A stretch of DNA of 64,000 bases from Luteimonas sp. RC10 (GTDB taxonomy: Bacteria; Pseudomonadota; Gammaproteobacteria; Xanthomonadales; Xanthomonadaceae): positions 124,001 through 188,000 of the forward strand of contig NZ_JACHYJ010000003.1 in assembly GCF_014192745.1 (NCBI RefSeq). Direction: 5' to 3'. The notes beneath the pieces were generated by a model. It did not search any database and was not told the origin of the DNA. It was given only the letters and a program-made list of their open reading frames with translations. Shown here in pieces: positions 32,322 through 40,588 of the stretch; within the stretch, counting starts at the first letter, position 1; each line of letters starts with the position of its first letter. A program made the position numbers and the translations under genes.

Positions 32322-32999
32322 ATGAGTGCCCACTCCCTGGGCGGGCGCCTGCAGCGCCTGTTCCTCACCGGCCTGCTGACGCTGCTGCCGATCTGGCTGA
32401 CCTGGATCGTCGTCAAGTTCGTCTTCGTGCTGCTGTCGGATATCAGCACGCCCTGGGTGGTGCCGCTGGCGCACGGCATCTCCGCCACGTTCCCGGCGCT
32501 GGGCTGGATCAATGTCGCCTCGGTCCAGGCGACGGTCGCGATGGTCGCGACGATCGTGCTGATCCTCGCCGTCGGCTGGCTGACCCGCCGCGTGGTCGGC
32601 CAGCGCATGCTCGGCTGGGTCGACGCGCTGGTGCGCCGCATCCCGCTGGCCAACATCATCTATTCGAGCGCGCGCAAGCTGCTCGACATCCTGCAGACCA
32701 AGCCCGACGGCACCCAGCGCGTGGTGCTGATCGATTTCCCGCACAGCCAGATGAAATCGGTCGGCTTCGTCACCCGGGTGATCCGCGAACAGGGCACCGG
32801 CCGGGAGCTTGCGGCGGTCTACGTGCCGACCACGCCCAACCCGACCTCGGGCTATCTGGAGATCGTGCCGCTGGACAAGGTCACGCCGACCGACTGGACC
32901 GTCGACCAGGCGATGAGCTTCATCATCTCCGGCGGCGCGGTGGCGCCCGACACGATCCCCTTCGAGCCGCCGCCGGCCGCGTCGGCGTCCGCTCGCTAA
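32322..32999 (+). CDS. DUF502 membrane protein
   Basis: The 225-aa product has two N-terminal TM helices (LFLTGLLTLLPIWLTWIVVK; TVAMVATIVLILAVGWLTRR). The DUF502 soluble part follows: IPLANIIYSSARKLLDIL, VVLIDFPHSQMKSVGFVTR and VYVPTTPNPTSGYLEIVP. The molecular function is not known. ATG 32322 (MSAHSLGGRLQRLF) was chosen; ATGs at 32286 and 32289 are in frame but add residues without similarity. It lies 46 nt after the kinase gene. Confidence 0.88.
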   Translation: MSAHSLGGRLQRLFLTGLLTLLPIWLTWIVVKFVFVLLSDISTPWVVPLAHGISATFPALGWINVASVQATVAMVATIVLILAVGWLTRRVVGQRMLGWVDALVRRIPLANIIYSSARKLLDILQTKPDGTQRVVLIDFPHSQMKSVGFVTRVIREQGTGRELAAVYVPTTPNPTSGYLEIVPLDKVTPTDWTVDQAMSFIISGGAVAPDTIPFEPPPAASASAR

Positions 33000-33053
33000 A
33001 GTCCCGTGCCGGCACGTCGCCCCCGCCAACGCACGCAGCCCGCAGGGGCGCGC

Positions 33054-33500
33054 GTGCGCGACGAGGCCGCCAGCCGGCCGGTGCCACGCGGCCAGATGCT
33101 CCGCACGCTGGCCTCGCTGATGCTCGGCATGCTGGCCGCCACGACGGTCGCGCTGGGCTTCGAGTTCCTCGGCAAGTGGCTGTTTCCGCTGCCGGTCGGT
33201 ACGTTGCCGACCGACGCCAACCCGGCCGAGTTGTTTGCAGTCGCACCGACCGGCATGTTGCTGCTGGTCGCGCTCGGCTGGCTGGCCGGGGCCTTGTGCG
33301 GTGGCTGGGTCGCCGCCCGGATCGCGCGCCGGCGGCCGATGCGCATGGCGCTGACGATCGGCGCGCTGATCCTGATCGCGGTACTGCTCAACGCCTGGCT
33401 GTTGCCGCAGCCGCTATGGATGACCCTGCTCGACGCGCTCGGCGCCCTGCCCCTGGCCTGGTGTGGCGGTCGCCTGGGAACCCGTCCCCTGCAACGCTGA
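33054..33500 (+). CDS. Small predicted membrane protein
   Basis: From GTG 33054 the product is 148 aa with about three to four hydrophobic helices (LASLMLGMLAATTVALGFEF; MLLLVALGWLAGALCGGWVA; LTIGALILIAVLLNAWLL). I do not recognise the family. GTG 33054 is preceded by AGGGG at 5 nt. GTG 33006 and ATG 33096 are in-frame alternatives; the stretch before residue 15 is Arg-rich and may be non-coding. It follows the DUF502 gene by 54 nt. Confidence 0.65.
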   Translation: MRDEAASRPVPRGQMLRTLASLMLGMLAATTVALGFEFLGKWLFPLPVGTLPTDANPAELFAVAPTGMLLLVALGWLAGALCGGWVAARIARRRPMRMALTIGALILIAVLLNAWLLPQPLWMTLLDALGALPLAWCGGRLGTRPLQR

Positions 33501-33530
33501 GCGACGCATCGCCCGGCGACACCGCCTGCG

Positions 33531-34817
33531 TCAGCGCGGCGCGTCGGCGCCGGTGTCGTCGAGCCCGACGTTGCTGCTCGCCGCCTCATAGACCTCGCGG
33601 TCGAGCAGGCCGGTCTCGCGCGCGACCAGCACCGGCACCAGCATCTGCCCGGTGACGTTGGTCATCGTGCGCATCATGTCCAGGATCCGGTCGATCGCCA
33701 GCAGCAGGCCCAGGCCTTCGAGCGGCAGGCCGGCCGCCGACAGCACGACCGTCGCCATCACCACCGCCGTGCCCGGCACGCCGGCGGTGCCGAAACTGCC
33801 GAGCACCGAGGCCAGCAGAATCGCCGCGTACTGCGCGAAACTCAGCTCGATGCCGAAGTACTGGGCGATGAACACCGAGGCCAGCGTCGGATAGATCGCG
33901 CCGCAGCCATCCATCTTGATCGTCGCACCCAGCGGCACCGCGAACGCGGCGTAGTCGCGGTTCACGCCCAGGTTGTGGGTGACCGCGCGCAGCGCGACCG
34001 GCATCGCCGCCAGGCTCGACGAACTGACGAACGCGACCTGCATGCCGGGCGCGGCGCCGCGGAAGAACTTCAACGGATTGAGCCCGTGCACCAGCAACAG
34101 ACCGCTGTAGACGATGAGGATGTGCGCCGCGCACGCGACATACAGTGCGATCACGAAACTGCCCAGCGGCAGCAGCTTCTCGAAGCCGTAGGTGCCCACG
34201 AGGGCTGCGATCAGACCGAAGGTGCCGATCGGGGTCATCTCGAGCACGAAGCGCGTGACCTGGATCATCGCGTCGGACGCCTGACCGACCAGAGTGCGCA
34301 ATGCGGCCACGCGCTCGCCGAGCTTGACCAGCGCGAAACCGAGCAGGCCGGCGAAGAAGATGACCTGCAGGATCCGTCCTTCCGACAGCGCCGCGAACGG
34401 GTTGGTCGGCACCACGCCGAGCAGCACCTCGACCGGGGTCGGCACCTCGCGCGGGGTGTAGTCGGCGGCTGCGGTCAGCGAGCCTGGCTCCACGCCGAGC
34501 CCGGGATTGAAGGTATAGGCCACCGCAAAGCCGACGCCCACCGCGAGCACCGCGGTCGCGGCAAACCAGCCGAACGTGCGCCCGCCGAGCGCGGCGATCG
34601 ACTGCTGCCCGTGCAAAGCGGCGACCGCGTTGATGACCGCGAAGAACACCAGCGGCACCGCGATCATCCGGATCAGGTTGACGTACAGCGTGCCCAGCGG
34701 TTGCAGCCAGGTGCCAGCCGCCGGCCCGAGCAGCCAGCCGGCCAGCGCGCCGAGCACGAAGGCGCCGAGCACGCGCTGCCAGAACGGAATCCTGAACCAC
34801 CACGCCACTGCGTTCAT
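33531..34817 (-). CDS. Dicarboxylate/amino acid:cation symporter (DAACS family)
   Basis: This is a sodium- or proton-coupled transporter of the GltP/DctA fold, 428 aa with about eight helices and two hairpins. Hairpin 1 carries the serine-rich AFVSSSSLAAMPVAL and TM7 carries VPLGATIKMDGCGAIYPTL (GATxNM-type). Hairpin 2 is GSFGTAGVPGTAVVM and TM8 is LAIDRILDMMRTMTNVTGQ (DRxxDMxRTxxNVTGD-type, with Q in the last place). Substrate could be glutamate, aspartate or a C4-dicarboxylate. ATG 34817 has AGG upstream; a longer start at 34862 exists. Confidence 0.9.
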   Translation of the reverse strand: MNAVAWWFRIPFWQRVLGAFVLGALAGWLLGPAAGTWLQPLGTLYVNLIRMIAVPLVFFAVINAVAALHGQQSIAALGGRTFGWFAATAVLAVGVGFAVAYTFNPGLGVEPGSLTAAADYTPREVPTPVEVLLGVVPTNPFAALSEGRILQVIFFAGLLGFALVKLGERVAALRTLVGQASDAMIQVTRFVLEMTPIGTFGLIAALVGTYGFEKLLPLGSFVIALYVACAAHILIVYSGLLLVHGLNPLKFFRGAAPGMQVAFVSSSSLAAMPVALRAVTHNLGVNRDYAAFAVPLGATIKMDGCGAIYPTLASVFIAQYFGIELSFAQYAAILLASVLGSFGTAGVPGTAVVMATVVLSAAGLPLEGLGLLLAIDRILDMMRTMTNVTGQMLVPVLVARETGLLDREVYEAASSNVGLDDTGADAPR

Positions 34818-34910
34818 TGCGGCCTGCCCGAAACGTCGAACTGCGACGATACGTGAGCGCATGGGGGTTGGCGATGCCCCTGCCGCGACGCCAGCATCCC
34901 ACCAGTGCAA

Positions 34911-34939
34911 CGCCCGGCGGCATCAACGTCCGCCGGGCG
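34911..34939. terminator. Hairpin downstream of the S8 protease gene
   Basis: Arms CGCCCGGCGG and CCGCCGGGCG (10 bp, perfect) close a 9-nt loop 11 nt after the protease stop. There is no T tract on the minus strand, so termination efficiency is uncertain. Confidence 0.45.
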
Positions 34940-34950
34940 CACGGATGCGA

Positions 34951-36831
34951 CTACTGACGAGCGACCACAGTCAGCCCGGTGTAGCTGCCGCTCAACTGCA
35001 GGTAGTACGTGCCGGCCTTGGGCGCGGTGATGCGGATCGTCTCGATGTTGCTGCCCGCACGCGCCGAACGGAACTCGTAAGCGCTCGCGGTCGGCGGCGC
35101 CCCATAACGCGCATGCAGCGTGACGTCGCCACGGCCGGCCAGCGTCATCAGCGTCAGCGTGTGGCCGGCCTGCGCCTCGAAGCGGAACAGCGCGCCCTCG
35201 CCCGTGGACGCCAGGCCAGTGACGTCGGCGCCGTTGAACAACTGCGTGCCGAGTTCGCAGGTCTCGGTGGCCGGATCGCAGGGCGTCTCCAGGGCCTTCT
35301 CGAGCGCGCGGGTCGCATCGACGATGCCCACACCGATCGGGGTATTGGCCGGCGGCGGCACGTTGAACGGACGCGCGGTGCGCTTGAGCAGGATCTCCAT
35401 GTCGGCAGGCGTCATCGGTGGGCGGTCCTGCGCCACCAGCGCGCTCTGCACCAGCGCGGCGATACCCGACACATGCGGGGCCGCCATCGAGGTGCCCATC
35501 AGCCCGGTGTAGAGATACTGCCCGGAGGTCGGCGTGGTCTTGCCGTCGTAGCCGGTCTGCAACACGTAGCCGTTCCAGCCGCCGTTGCCGGTGTCGAACT
35601 CGCCACCACCGCCGGGGCCGGAGACATCGACCACCGCGCCGAAGTTGGAGTAGTACGCGCGCCCGCTGTTGATGCGGTTGGCCCCGACCGTGATCACGTT
35701 GTTGCAGTTGGCCGGCGAATAGCGCTGCGCATCGTCGTTGTAGTTGCCGGCCGCCACCACGACCACGCTGCCGCGCGCGACCGCATCGTCGATCGCCGCC
35801 TGGGTCATTGCCTCGCACTGGCCCTGCCCGCCGAGGCTGAGATTGATGATCTCGGCCGGGTGCGTATTGGCCGGCACGCCGTCGACCTCGCCGCCCGAGG
35901 CCCAGACGATCGCATCGGCGATGTCGGAGTCATAGCCGCCACAGCGGCCGAGCACGCGCACTGGCAACACCTGGGCGTCGTAGGCGACGCCGGCACCGCC
36001 GATGCCGTTATGGGTCGCCTCGGCGACCGTGCCGGCCACGTGGGTGCCATGCCAAGTGCTGTCGATCACCGGCGAGCCGCTGTAACACTCGCCCGCCACC
36101 GGATTCCAGTCGCCATGGTCCAGCGCCCCTGGCACGCGATCGGCGGTGTCACGCCGGGACACGAACGGATCGGTGATGAAGTCATAGCCGGGCAGGATGT
36201 TGTCGGCGAAGTCCGGATGCTCGGCCAGGATGCCGGTGTCGAGCACCGCGACCACGATGCCGGCACCGGTCGAACGGTCCCAGGCATTGGCGACGTTGAT
36301 CGCGCCGGCCGAACCCTGCAGGTGCCACTGATGGCTGGCGAAGAATTCGTCGTTGGGCGTGAGCTGCGGCGAGACGGTGCGCTTGTCCACGCCGGTCGCG
36401 CGCATACGCCGGTCCACGTGCACCGAGGCCACCGCCGGGTCGGCGGCCAGTTCGGTCACCAGCGCCTGCAGGTCGCGCGCCGGCAACGGGCGCGACAGCC
36501 GCAGCACGTCGAAGCCGACTGCGGTCGTGCGCAGATGGCCGACCTGCAATGCCGGCAGCGCCTTGGCCGCACGCCCCGCCGCGGCCGGACGCTCAAGGCC
36601 CGCACGACGGATCGCGGCGGTTGCGATCTGCAGCTTGCCGCTGCGGTCGGTGCTGGCGATGCGCGTCTGCGCATAGCGCACGACGATACGATCGGACGCG
36701 GCCTCGGCTGGCGGCGCCACATCGATGCGGGGCACGATCCTGGCGGGGATGCGGGCCGCGTCGGCGACCTGCGCGCCGAACGTGCCGGCCAGGATCGCGG
36801 CCAGGGCCAGGCTGATGGATGTCTTGTTCAT
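34951..36831 (-). CDS. Secreted subtilisin-family (S8) serine protease with PPC domain
   Basis: This 626-aa exoprotease precursor has a signal peptide (ending VADAA, about residue 26) and then a propeptide of ~130 residues. The S8 catalytic domain carries Asp in VVAVLDTGI, His in TWHGTHVAGT, the oxyanion Asn in VVVAAGNYND and Ser in MGTSMAAPHVSG. The last ~100 residues form a pre-peptidase C-terminal (PPC) beta domain (LFRFEAQAGHTLTLMTLAG, KAGTYYLQLSG). A strong GAGGAG ribosome site precedes ATG 36831. It lies 95 nt downstream of the adhesin gene on the same strand, with a hairpin between. Confidence 0.95.
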   Translation of the reverse strand: MNKTSISLALAAILAGTFGAQVADAARIPARIVPRIDVAPPAEAASDRIVVRYAQTRIASTDRSGKLQIATAAIRRAGLERPAAAGRAAKALPALQVGHLRTTAVGFDVLRLSRPLPARDLQALVTELAADPAVASVHVDRRMRATGVDKRTVSPQLTPNDEFFASHQWHLQGSAGAINVANAWDRSTGAGIVVAVLDTGILAEHPDFADNILPGYDFITDPFVSRRDTADRVPGALDHGDWNPVAGECYSGSPVIDSTWHGTHVAGTVAEATHNGIGGAGVAYDAQVLPVRVLGRCGGYDSDIADAIVWASGGEVDGVPANTHPAEIINLSLGGQGQCEAMTQAAIDDAVARGSVVVVAAGNYNDDAQRYSPANCNNVITVGANRINSGRAYYSNFGAVVDVSGPGGGGEFDTGNGGWNGYVLQTGYDGKTTPTSGQYLYTGLMGTSMAAPHVSGIAALVQSALVAQDRPPMTPADMEILLKRTARPFNVPPPANTPIGVGIVDATRALEKALETPCDPATETCELGTQLFNGADVTGLASTGEGALFRFEAQAGHTLTLMTLAGRGDVTLHARYGAPPTASAYEFRSARAGSNIETIRITAPKAGTYYLQLSGSYTGLTVVARQ

Positions 36832-36895
36832 GGTTGAACTCCTCGATTGGGTCGAGCTTTCGGCAATCGCGCGTCGCGCTGCCGGGGGCATTGGG

Positions 36896-36921
36896 AAACG
36901 GCCGGCGGCGTCCGCCGGCCG
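36896..36921 (-). terminator. Hairpin between adhesin and protease genes
   Basis: A 10-bp perfect stem CGGCCGGCGG/CCGCCGGCCG with a 3-nt loop lies 5 nt after the adhesin stop. On the minus strand it is followed by TTTCCC. It may terminate or attenuate transcription into the protease gene. Confidence 0.55.
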
Positions 36922-36926
36922 GCAGA

Positions 36927-39900
36927 TCACAGATCGATACCGAAGCCGATACCGGCCGAGGCTTCGTCGCCGCTGAACGCGCCACCGAGGCTGAAGGAGC
37001 CGCGCTCGCCGAGCTTGCGGGCATAGCCCACCGACAGCGCGCGCTCGCCGCTCTGAAAGCCCGCACCGACCGCCACGCGCCCGCGCGGGCTCTGCGTGCC
37101 GGCGGCGTTGGTGGCCATGTTGAGCATCGCCGCACTCATCGCGCCCTGCTTGTCGAGCCGCCGATCGACGTCGCTGAAGCGCCGCTCGACATCGCCGCGA
37201 TAGGCCGCGAAGTCGTCGTTCCAGGCCGCGAAACGCTGGTCGGTATAGGCATTCGCCGACGACAGCGTCTTGGTCGCGGTGGTGTCGGTGTAGGCCTTGG
37301 CCTCGGTCACGCCGTCCTGCACCTGCGCGACATTGGCCGCGTCGGTCGCGGCGGTGCCGGCGGCGACATGGGTGATCTGCCGCGCGTTGCCGGTACTGCC
37401 GACCGAGACCGTATTCGCCCGGTCGGCCACCGAGCCCTGGCCCAGCGCGACCGCGTTGTCGGCGGTCACCGACGCGCCCTGCCCGATCGCTGTGCCCGAC
37501 GCCGCCGACACCGAGGCGCCTTCGCCGACGGCGACGGCATTCGTGGCGCCGGCCGAGATCGACGTATTGGCGCCCAGCGCGGTGCTGCCGTCGGCGTGCA
37601 CCTGGGCGTTGCCGCCGACCGCGGTGTCGTTGGGGCCGTGCGCGTACGCACCGCCGCCCACGGCCACACCGTTCTCGCCGTTGGCGGCCGCGCCGCTGCC
37701 GACCGCGACACCATTCGGACTGTCGGGGCCAACGCTGGCTTCGCCGTCGCCGCCGATCGCGATCCCGCGTCCCCCCGCTTCCACCGCGCCGATGTGCGCA
37801 TCGATCCGGCTGATGTGTGCATCGATCGCGCCGAGCGCCTGGCCGATCGAGGTGTACTGCACGCCCTGCAGCACATAGGCCGGCGCCGATACCGTGCCGA
37901 AGGCGGTGACCGTTGCGCCGCCGCCCAGGACATCGGCGACGCTGCGCAAGGCGTCATGCACCTGGCCGCCGTTGACCGCCTCGCGGCTGTCGCCCGCAAT
38001 CCGGCCGGCGGCGACGTTGTCCAGACGCGTGCCGTTGGCGCCACCGAACGAGACGCGCGCCTTATCGGCGCCGTCATAGCGCACCGCGCCTTCGGCCAGT
38101 TCGCCGAGGTTGCCGGACACGGCCTTGAGCTGGGCGAGGTTCACCGCATCGGTGTCCTCGGTGCCGGCCGCGACATTGATGATCTGCCGGGTGAAGGCCT
38201 GGTTGACCGTGCCGTCGTTGCCGTTCGTCCACTGCTGCGATGCGCCGACCGACACCGCGTTGCCGCGGTCCGCCAGCGAACCTGCGCCCAGCGCAACGGC
38301 GTTGTCCTCCAGCGTCAGCGATTGGAAGCCCAGCGCCAGCGCGTTGCGCCCCAGCGCGGTGCTGAAGCCGCCGAGCGCGACCGCGTACGGCGCCGCCTCG
38401 CGACCGCCGGGACCGCCCCCCAGTTCCCACGGCCGGAAACCACCGGCATTGGCCCAGGTTCCGAGCGCAAGCGACCCGTCACCCTCGGCAATCGCCTGAT
38501 AGCCGGCCGCAATCGAGGCATCGCTGTTGGCATAGGCGCCGTTGCCCAGGCTCACCGACTGGGCACCGTTCGCAAAGCTGAAGTTGCCGACCGCGGTCGA
38601 ATAACCACCGCGTGCAAGCGCACCGGCGCCCAGCGCCGTCGCGCCCTCTTCGTAGGCAAAGGCGCTGCCGCCGACCGCCGTGGCGTTGTAGCCGCTGGCC
38701 CATGCGCCGGCGCCCAGCGCGTGCGCCATCTCGCCGGTCGCGCTGGCGTTGTAGCCGTAGGCCGTGGCCCACAGCCCCTCGACACTGCTGTGCGCACCGA
38801 CCGCCATGCTCGCAGGACCATCGCTGTAGGCGCCCAGGCCGATCGCCAGACTCTGGTCGCCCAACGCGGTCGCCTCGGTGCCGATCGCGATGGTGTTGAG
38901 GTTGCCCGCTTCGGCACCGGCGCCCAGCGCCAGTGCGTTCTCGGCAAGCGCCAGTGCATTGTGGCCGACCGCGACCGTGCCGTTGGCATAGGCAGTCGCG
39001 CCGGCGCCATAGGCCGAGGCGCCATAGCCGATCGCAGTCGCGGTCTCGCCGGCCGCCGTTGCTTCCTCGCCGGCCGCGAATGCGCCGGCGTCCTCACTCG
39101 GATCCTCGCGACCGACCGCGGCGAAGTACCGGCTCGAGGCCGTTGCGTCCTTGAGCTGGCCAAGATTCACCGCATCGGTGTCCTCGGTGCCGGCAGCGAC
39201 ATTGATGATCTGGCGGGTGAACGGCGCCGTCGTGTGGCCGTCGTTCTGGTTGACCCACTGCTGCGATGCGCCGACCGACACCGCATTGCCGCGGTCGGCC
39301 AGCGAGCCGGTGCCCAGCGCGACCGAGTCGTCATCGAGCGTCATCGTCTGCGTGCCCAGCGCCAGTGCCCGCTGGCCCAGGGCGGTCGCGTTCGCACCCA
39401 ATGCAACCGAGAACGGCGCGGCCTCGCGGCCGCCCGTGCCGCCGAATTCCCACGGCCGGAAGCCGCCCGCATTCGCCCAGGTGCCGAGCGCCAGCGATCC
39501 CTCTCCTTCGGCGATCGCCTGGAAGCCAGCCGCGATCGAGGCGTCGCTGTTGGCATAGGCACCGTTGCCCAGCGTCACCGAGCGATAGCCGGACGCGAAG
39601 CTGAAGTTGCCGACCGCGGTCGAGTAACCACCGCGTGCGAGCGCGCCGGCGCCCAGTGCCGTCGCGCCTTCTTCATAGGCGAAGGCGCTGCCGCCGACTG
39701 CCGTGGCGTTGTAGCCGCTGGCCCCTGCACCGGCGCCCAGCGCATGCGCCATCTCACCGGTCGCGCTGGCGTTGTAGCCGTAGGCCGTGGCCCACAGCCC
39801 CTCGACACTGCTGTGCGCGCCGACCGCCATGCTCGCCGGACCATCGCTGTAGGCGCCCAGGCCGATCGCCAGACTCTGGTCGCCCAGCGCGGTCGCCTCG

Positions 39901-40349
39901 GTGCCGATCGCGATGGTGTTGAGGTTGCCCGCTTCGGCACCGGCGCCCAGCGCCAGTGCGTTTTCGGCCAGCGCCAGTGCATTGTGGCCGACCGCGACCG
40001 TGCCGTTGGCATAGGCAGTCGCGCCGGCGCCATAGGCCGAGGCGCCATAGCCGATCGCAGTCGCGGTCTCGCCGGCCGCCGTGGCTTCCTCACCGGCCGC
40101 GAACGCGCCGGCGTCTTCGCTCGGATCTTCGCGACCGACCGCGGCGAAGTACGGCACCGACGCGACATCGTCGGCACGTGGCGCGAGCGCTGCGGCGTCG
40201 GCGGCGAACGCCGCCGGCACGGTACCCAGTGCCGCCGCCAGTGCCAATCCGCGCACCGTGCGTGCGCGACCACCGCGGCGCGCCAGCTCGGAGGCGACGA
40301 CGAGCCGCCCGGTGGTCCGATGCCTGACCAGCCTGTAGATCCTGTTCAT
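36927..40349 (-). CDS. Trimeric autotransporter adhesin (YadA-like) with ESPR signal peptide
   Basis: This 1140-aa type Vc secreted adhesin starts MNRIYRLVRHRTTGRLVVAS, an extended signal-peptide region (ESPR), followed by the hydrophobic core and AFAA cleavage region near residue 50. The passenger is built of many 14-residue YadA-head repeats of the form AxAxGxxAxAxGxxS/N (e.g. NALALGAGAEAGNLNTIAIG). HIM/neck-type motifs follow, such as QIINVAAGTEDTDAVNLGQL. Residues ~67-407 and ~408-749 are near-identical tandem copies. The C-terminal ~90 residues contain a short coiled coil (VERRFSDVDRRLDKQGAMSA) and the four-strand YadA anchor (GRVAVGAGFQSGERALSVGY), ending GFGIDL. Confidence 0.95.
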   Translation of the reverse strand: MNRIYRLVRHRTTGRLVVASELARRGGRARTVRGLALAAALGTVPAAFAADAAALAPRADDVASVPYFAAVGREDPSEDAGAFAAGEEATAAGETATAIGYGASAYGAGATAYANGTVAVGHNALALAENALALGAGAEAGNLNTIAIGTEATALGDQSLAIGLGAYSDGPASMAVGAHSSVEGLWATAYGYNASATGEMAHALGAGAGASGYNATAVGGSAFAYEEGATALGAGALARGGYSTAVGNFSFASGYRSVTLGNGAYANSDASIAAGFQAIAEGEGSLALGTWANAGGFRPWEFGGTGGREAAPFSVALGANATALGQRALALGTQTMTLDDDSVALGTGSLADRGNAVSVGASQQWVNQNDGHTTAPFTRQIINVAAGTEDTDAVNLGQLKDATASSRYFAAVGREDPSEDAGAFAAGEEATAAGETATAIGYGASAYGAGATAYANGTVAVGHNALALAENALALGAGAEAGNLNTIAIGTEATALGDQSLAIGLGAYSDGPASMAVGAHSSVEGLWATAYGYNASATGEMAHALGAGAWASGYNATAVGGSAFAYEEGATALGAGALARGGYSTAVGNFSFANGAQSVSLGNGAYANSDASIAAGYQAIAEGDGSLALGTWANAGGFRPWELGGGPGGREAAPYAVALGGFSTALGRNALALGFQSLTLEDNAVALGAGSLADRGNAVSVGASQQWTNGNDGTVNQAFTRQIINVAAGTEDTDAVNLAQLKAVSGNLGELAEGAVRYDGADKARVSFGGANGTRLDNVAAGRIAGDSREAVNGGQVHDALRSVADVLGGGATVTAFGTVSAPAYVLQGVQYTSIGQALGAIDAHISRIDAHIGAVEAGGRGIAIGGDGEASVGPDSPNGVAVGSGAAANGENGVAVGGGAYAHGPNDTAVGGNAQVHADGSTALGANTSISAGATNAVAVGEGASVSAASGTAIGQGASVTADNAVALGQGSVADRANTVSVGSTGNARQITHVAAGTAATDAANVAQVQDGVTEAKAYTDTTATKTLSSANAYTDQRFAAWNDDFAAYRGDVERRFSDVDRRLDKQGAMSAAMLNMATNAAGTQSPRGRVAVGAGFQSGERALSVGYARKLGERGSFSLGGAFSGDEASAGIGFGIDL
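38103..39128 (-). repeat. Second copy of the ~1.02-kb tandem duplication within the adhesin gene
   Basis: This copy encodes about residues 408-749 and begins YFAAVGREDPSEDAGAF like the first copy. It is offset from the first by 1023 bp at its start and 1026 bp near its end, because it has one extra codon in the GGGPGGRE segment. The two differ mainly at the G/W change before ASGYNATAVG, the SGYRSVT/NGAQSVS segment, and the last third. Confidence 0.9.
39129..40151 (-). repeat. First copy of the ~1.02-kb tandem duplication within the adhesin gene
   Basis: This copy encodes about residues 67-407, from YFAAVGREDPSEDAGAF to KDATASSR, 341 codons. Most of its first 190 codons are identical to the second copy at protein level and nearly so in DNA. 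Confidence 0.9.
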
Positions 40350-40516
40350 TGCGCTAACCCCTGGAATGAGACGAAGACGATGGACACGTCCACGCACGCA
40401 GCCCCCCTGCCGCGTTCGTCGTGCCGTTGCTGTGTGTCGAGTCCCGTCGACGGGCCCCACCTGCTGCGGGGCCTGACGGCCATTGCGGCCGAGGTCCGAC
40501 ACTAAATTTCAGTCGC

Positions 40517-40528
40517 GTGACTTGTCAC
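40517..40528. promoter_or_regulatory. Palindrome GTGACTTGTCAC upstream of the histidine kinase
   Basis: 5-bp arms GTGAC/GTCAC surround TT, 60 nt before the kinase ATG, in the 239-bp non-coding gap between two divergent genes. The half-sites resemble those of CRP/Clp regulators, but the spacing is too short. A regulator cannot be assigned. The rest of the gap shows nothing else I can support. Confidence 0.3.
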
Positions 40529-40588
40529 ACTCCGAATCTGGCCGGATCATCACGACTTCTCACATTCCGTCCGCCGACGGCCACGAAC

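Noticed and set aside
38103..40151. CRISPR-like array from the repeated blocks in the adhesin gene
   Set aside because: The repeats are coding 14-residue head motifs within a 1-kb duplication. There are no constant direct repeats with unique spacers and no cas genes.
36819..40505. 1228-codon open frame on the plus strand, antisense to the adhesin gene
   Set aside because: It mirrors the codon periodicity of the GC-rich adhesin repeats. The translation is low-complexity Arg/Ala/Gly-rich with no domain, while the minus strand has a complete ESPR-YadA protein.
40517..40528. CRP/Clp binding site upstream of the histidine kinase
   Set aside because: The arms GTGAC/GTCAC fit, but the CRP-type consensus needs a 6-bp spacer between TGTGA and TCACA; here the spacing is shorter.
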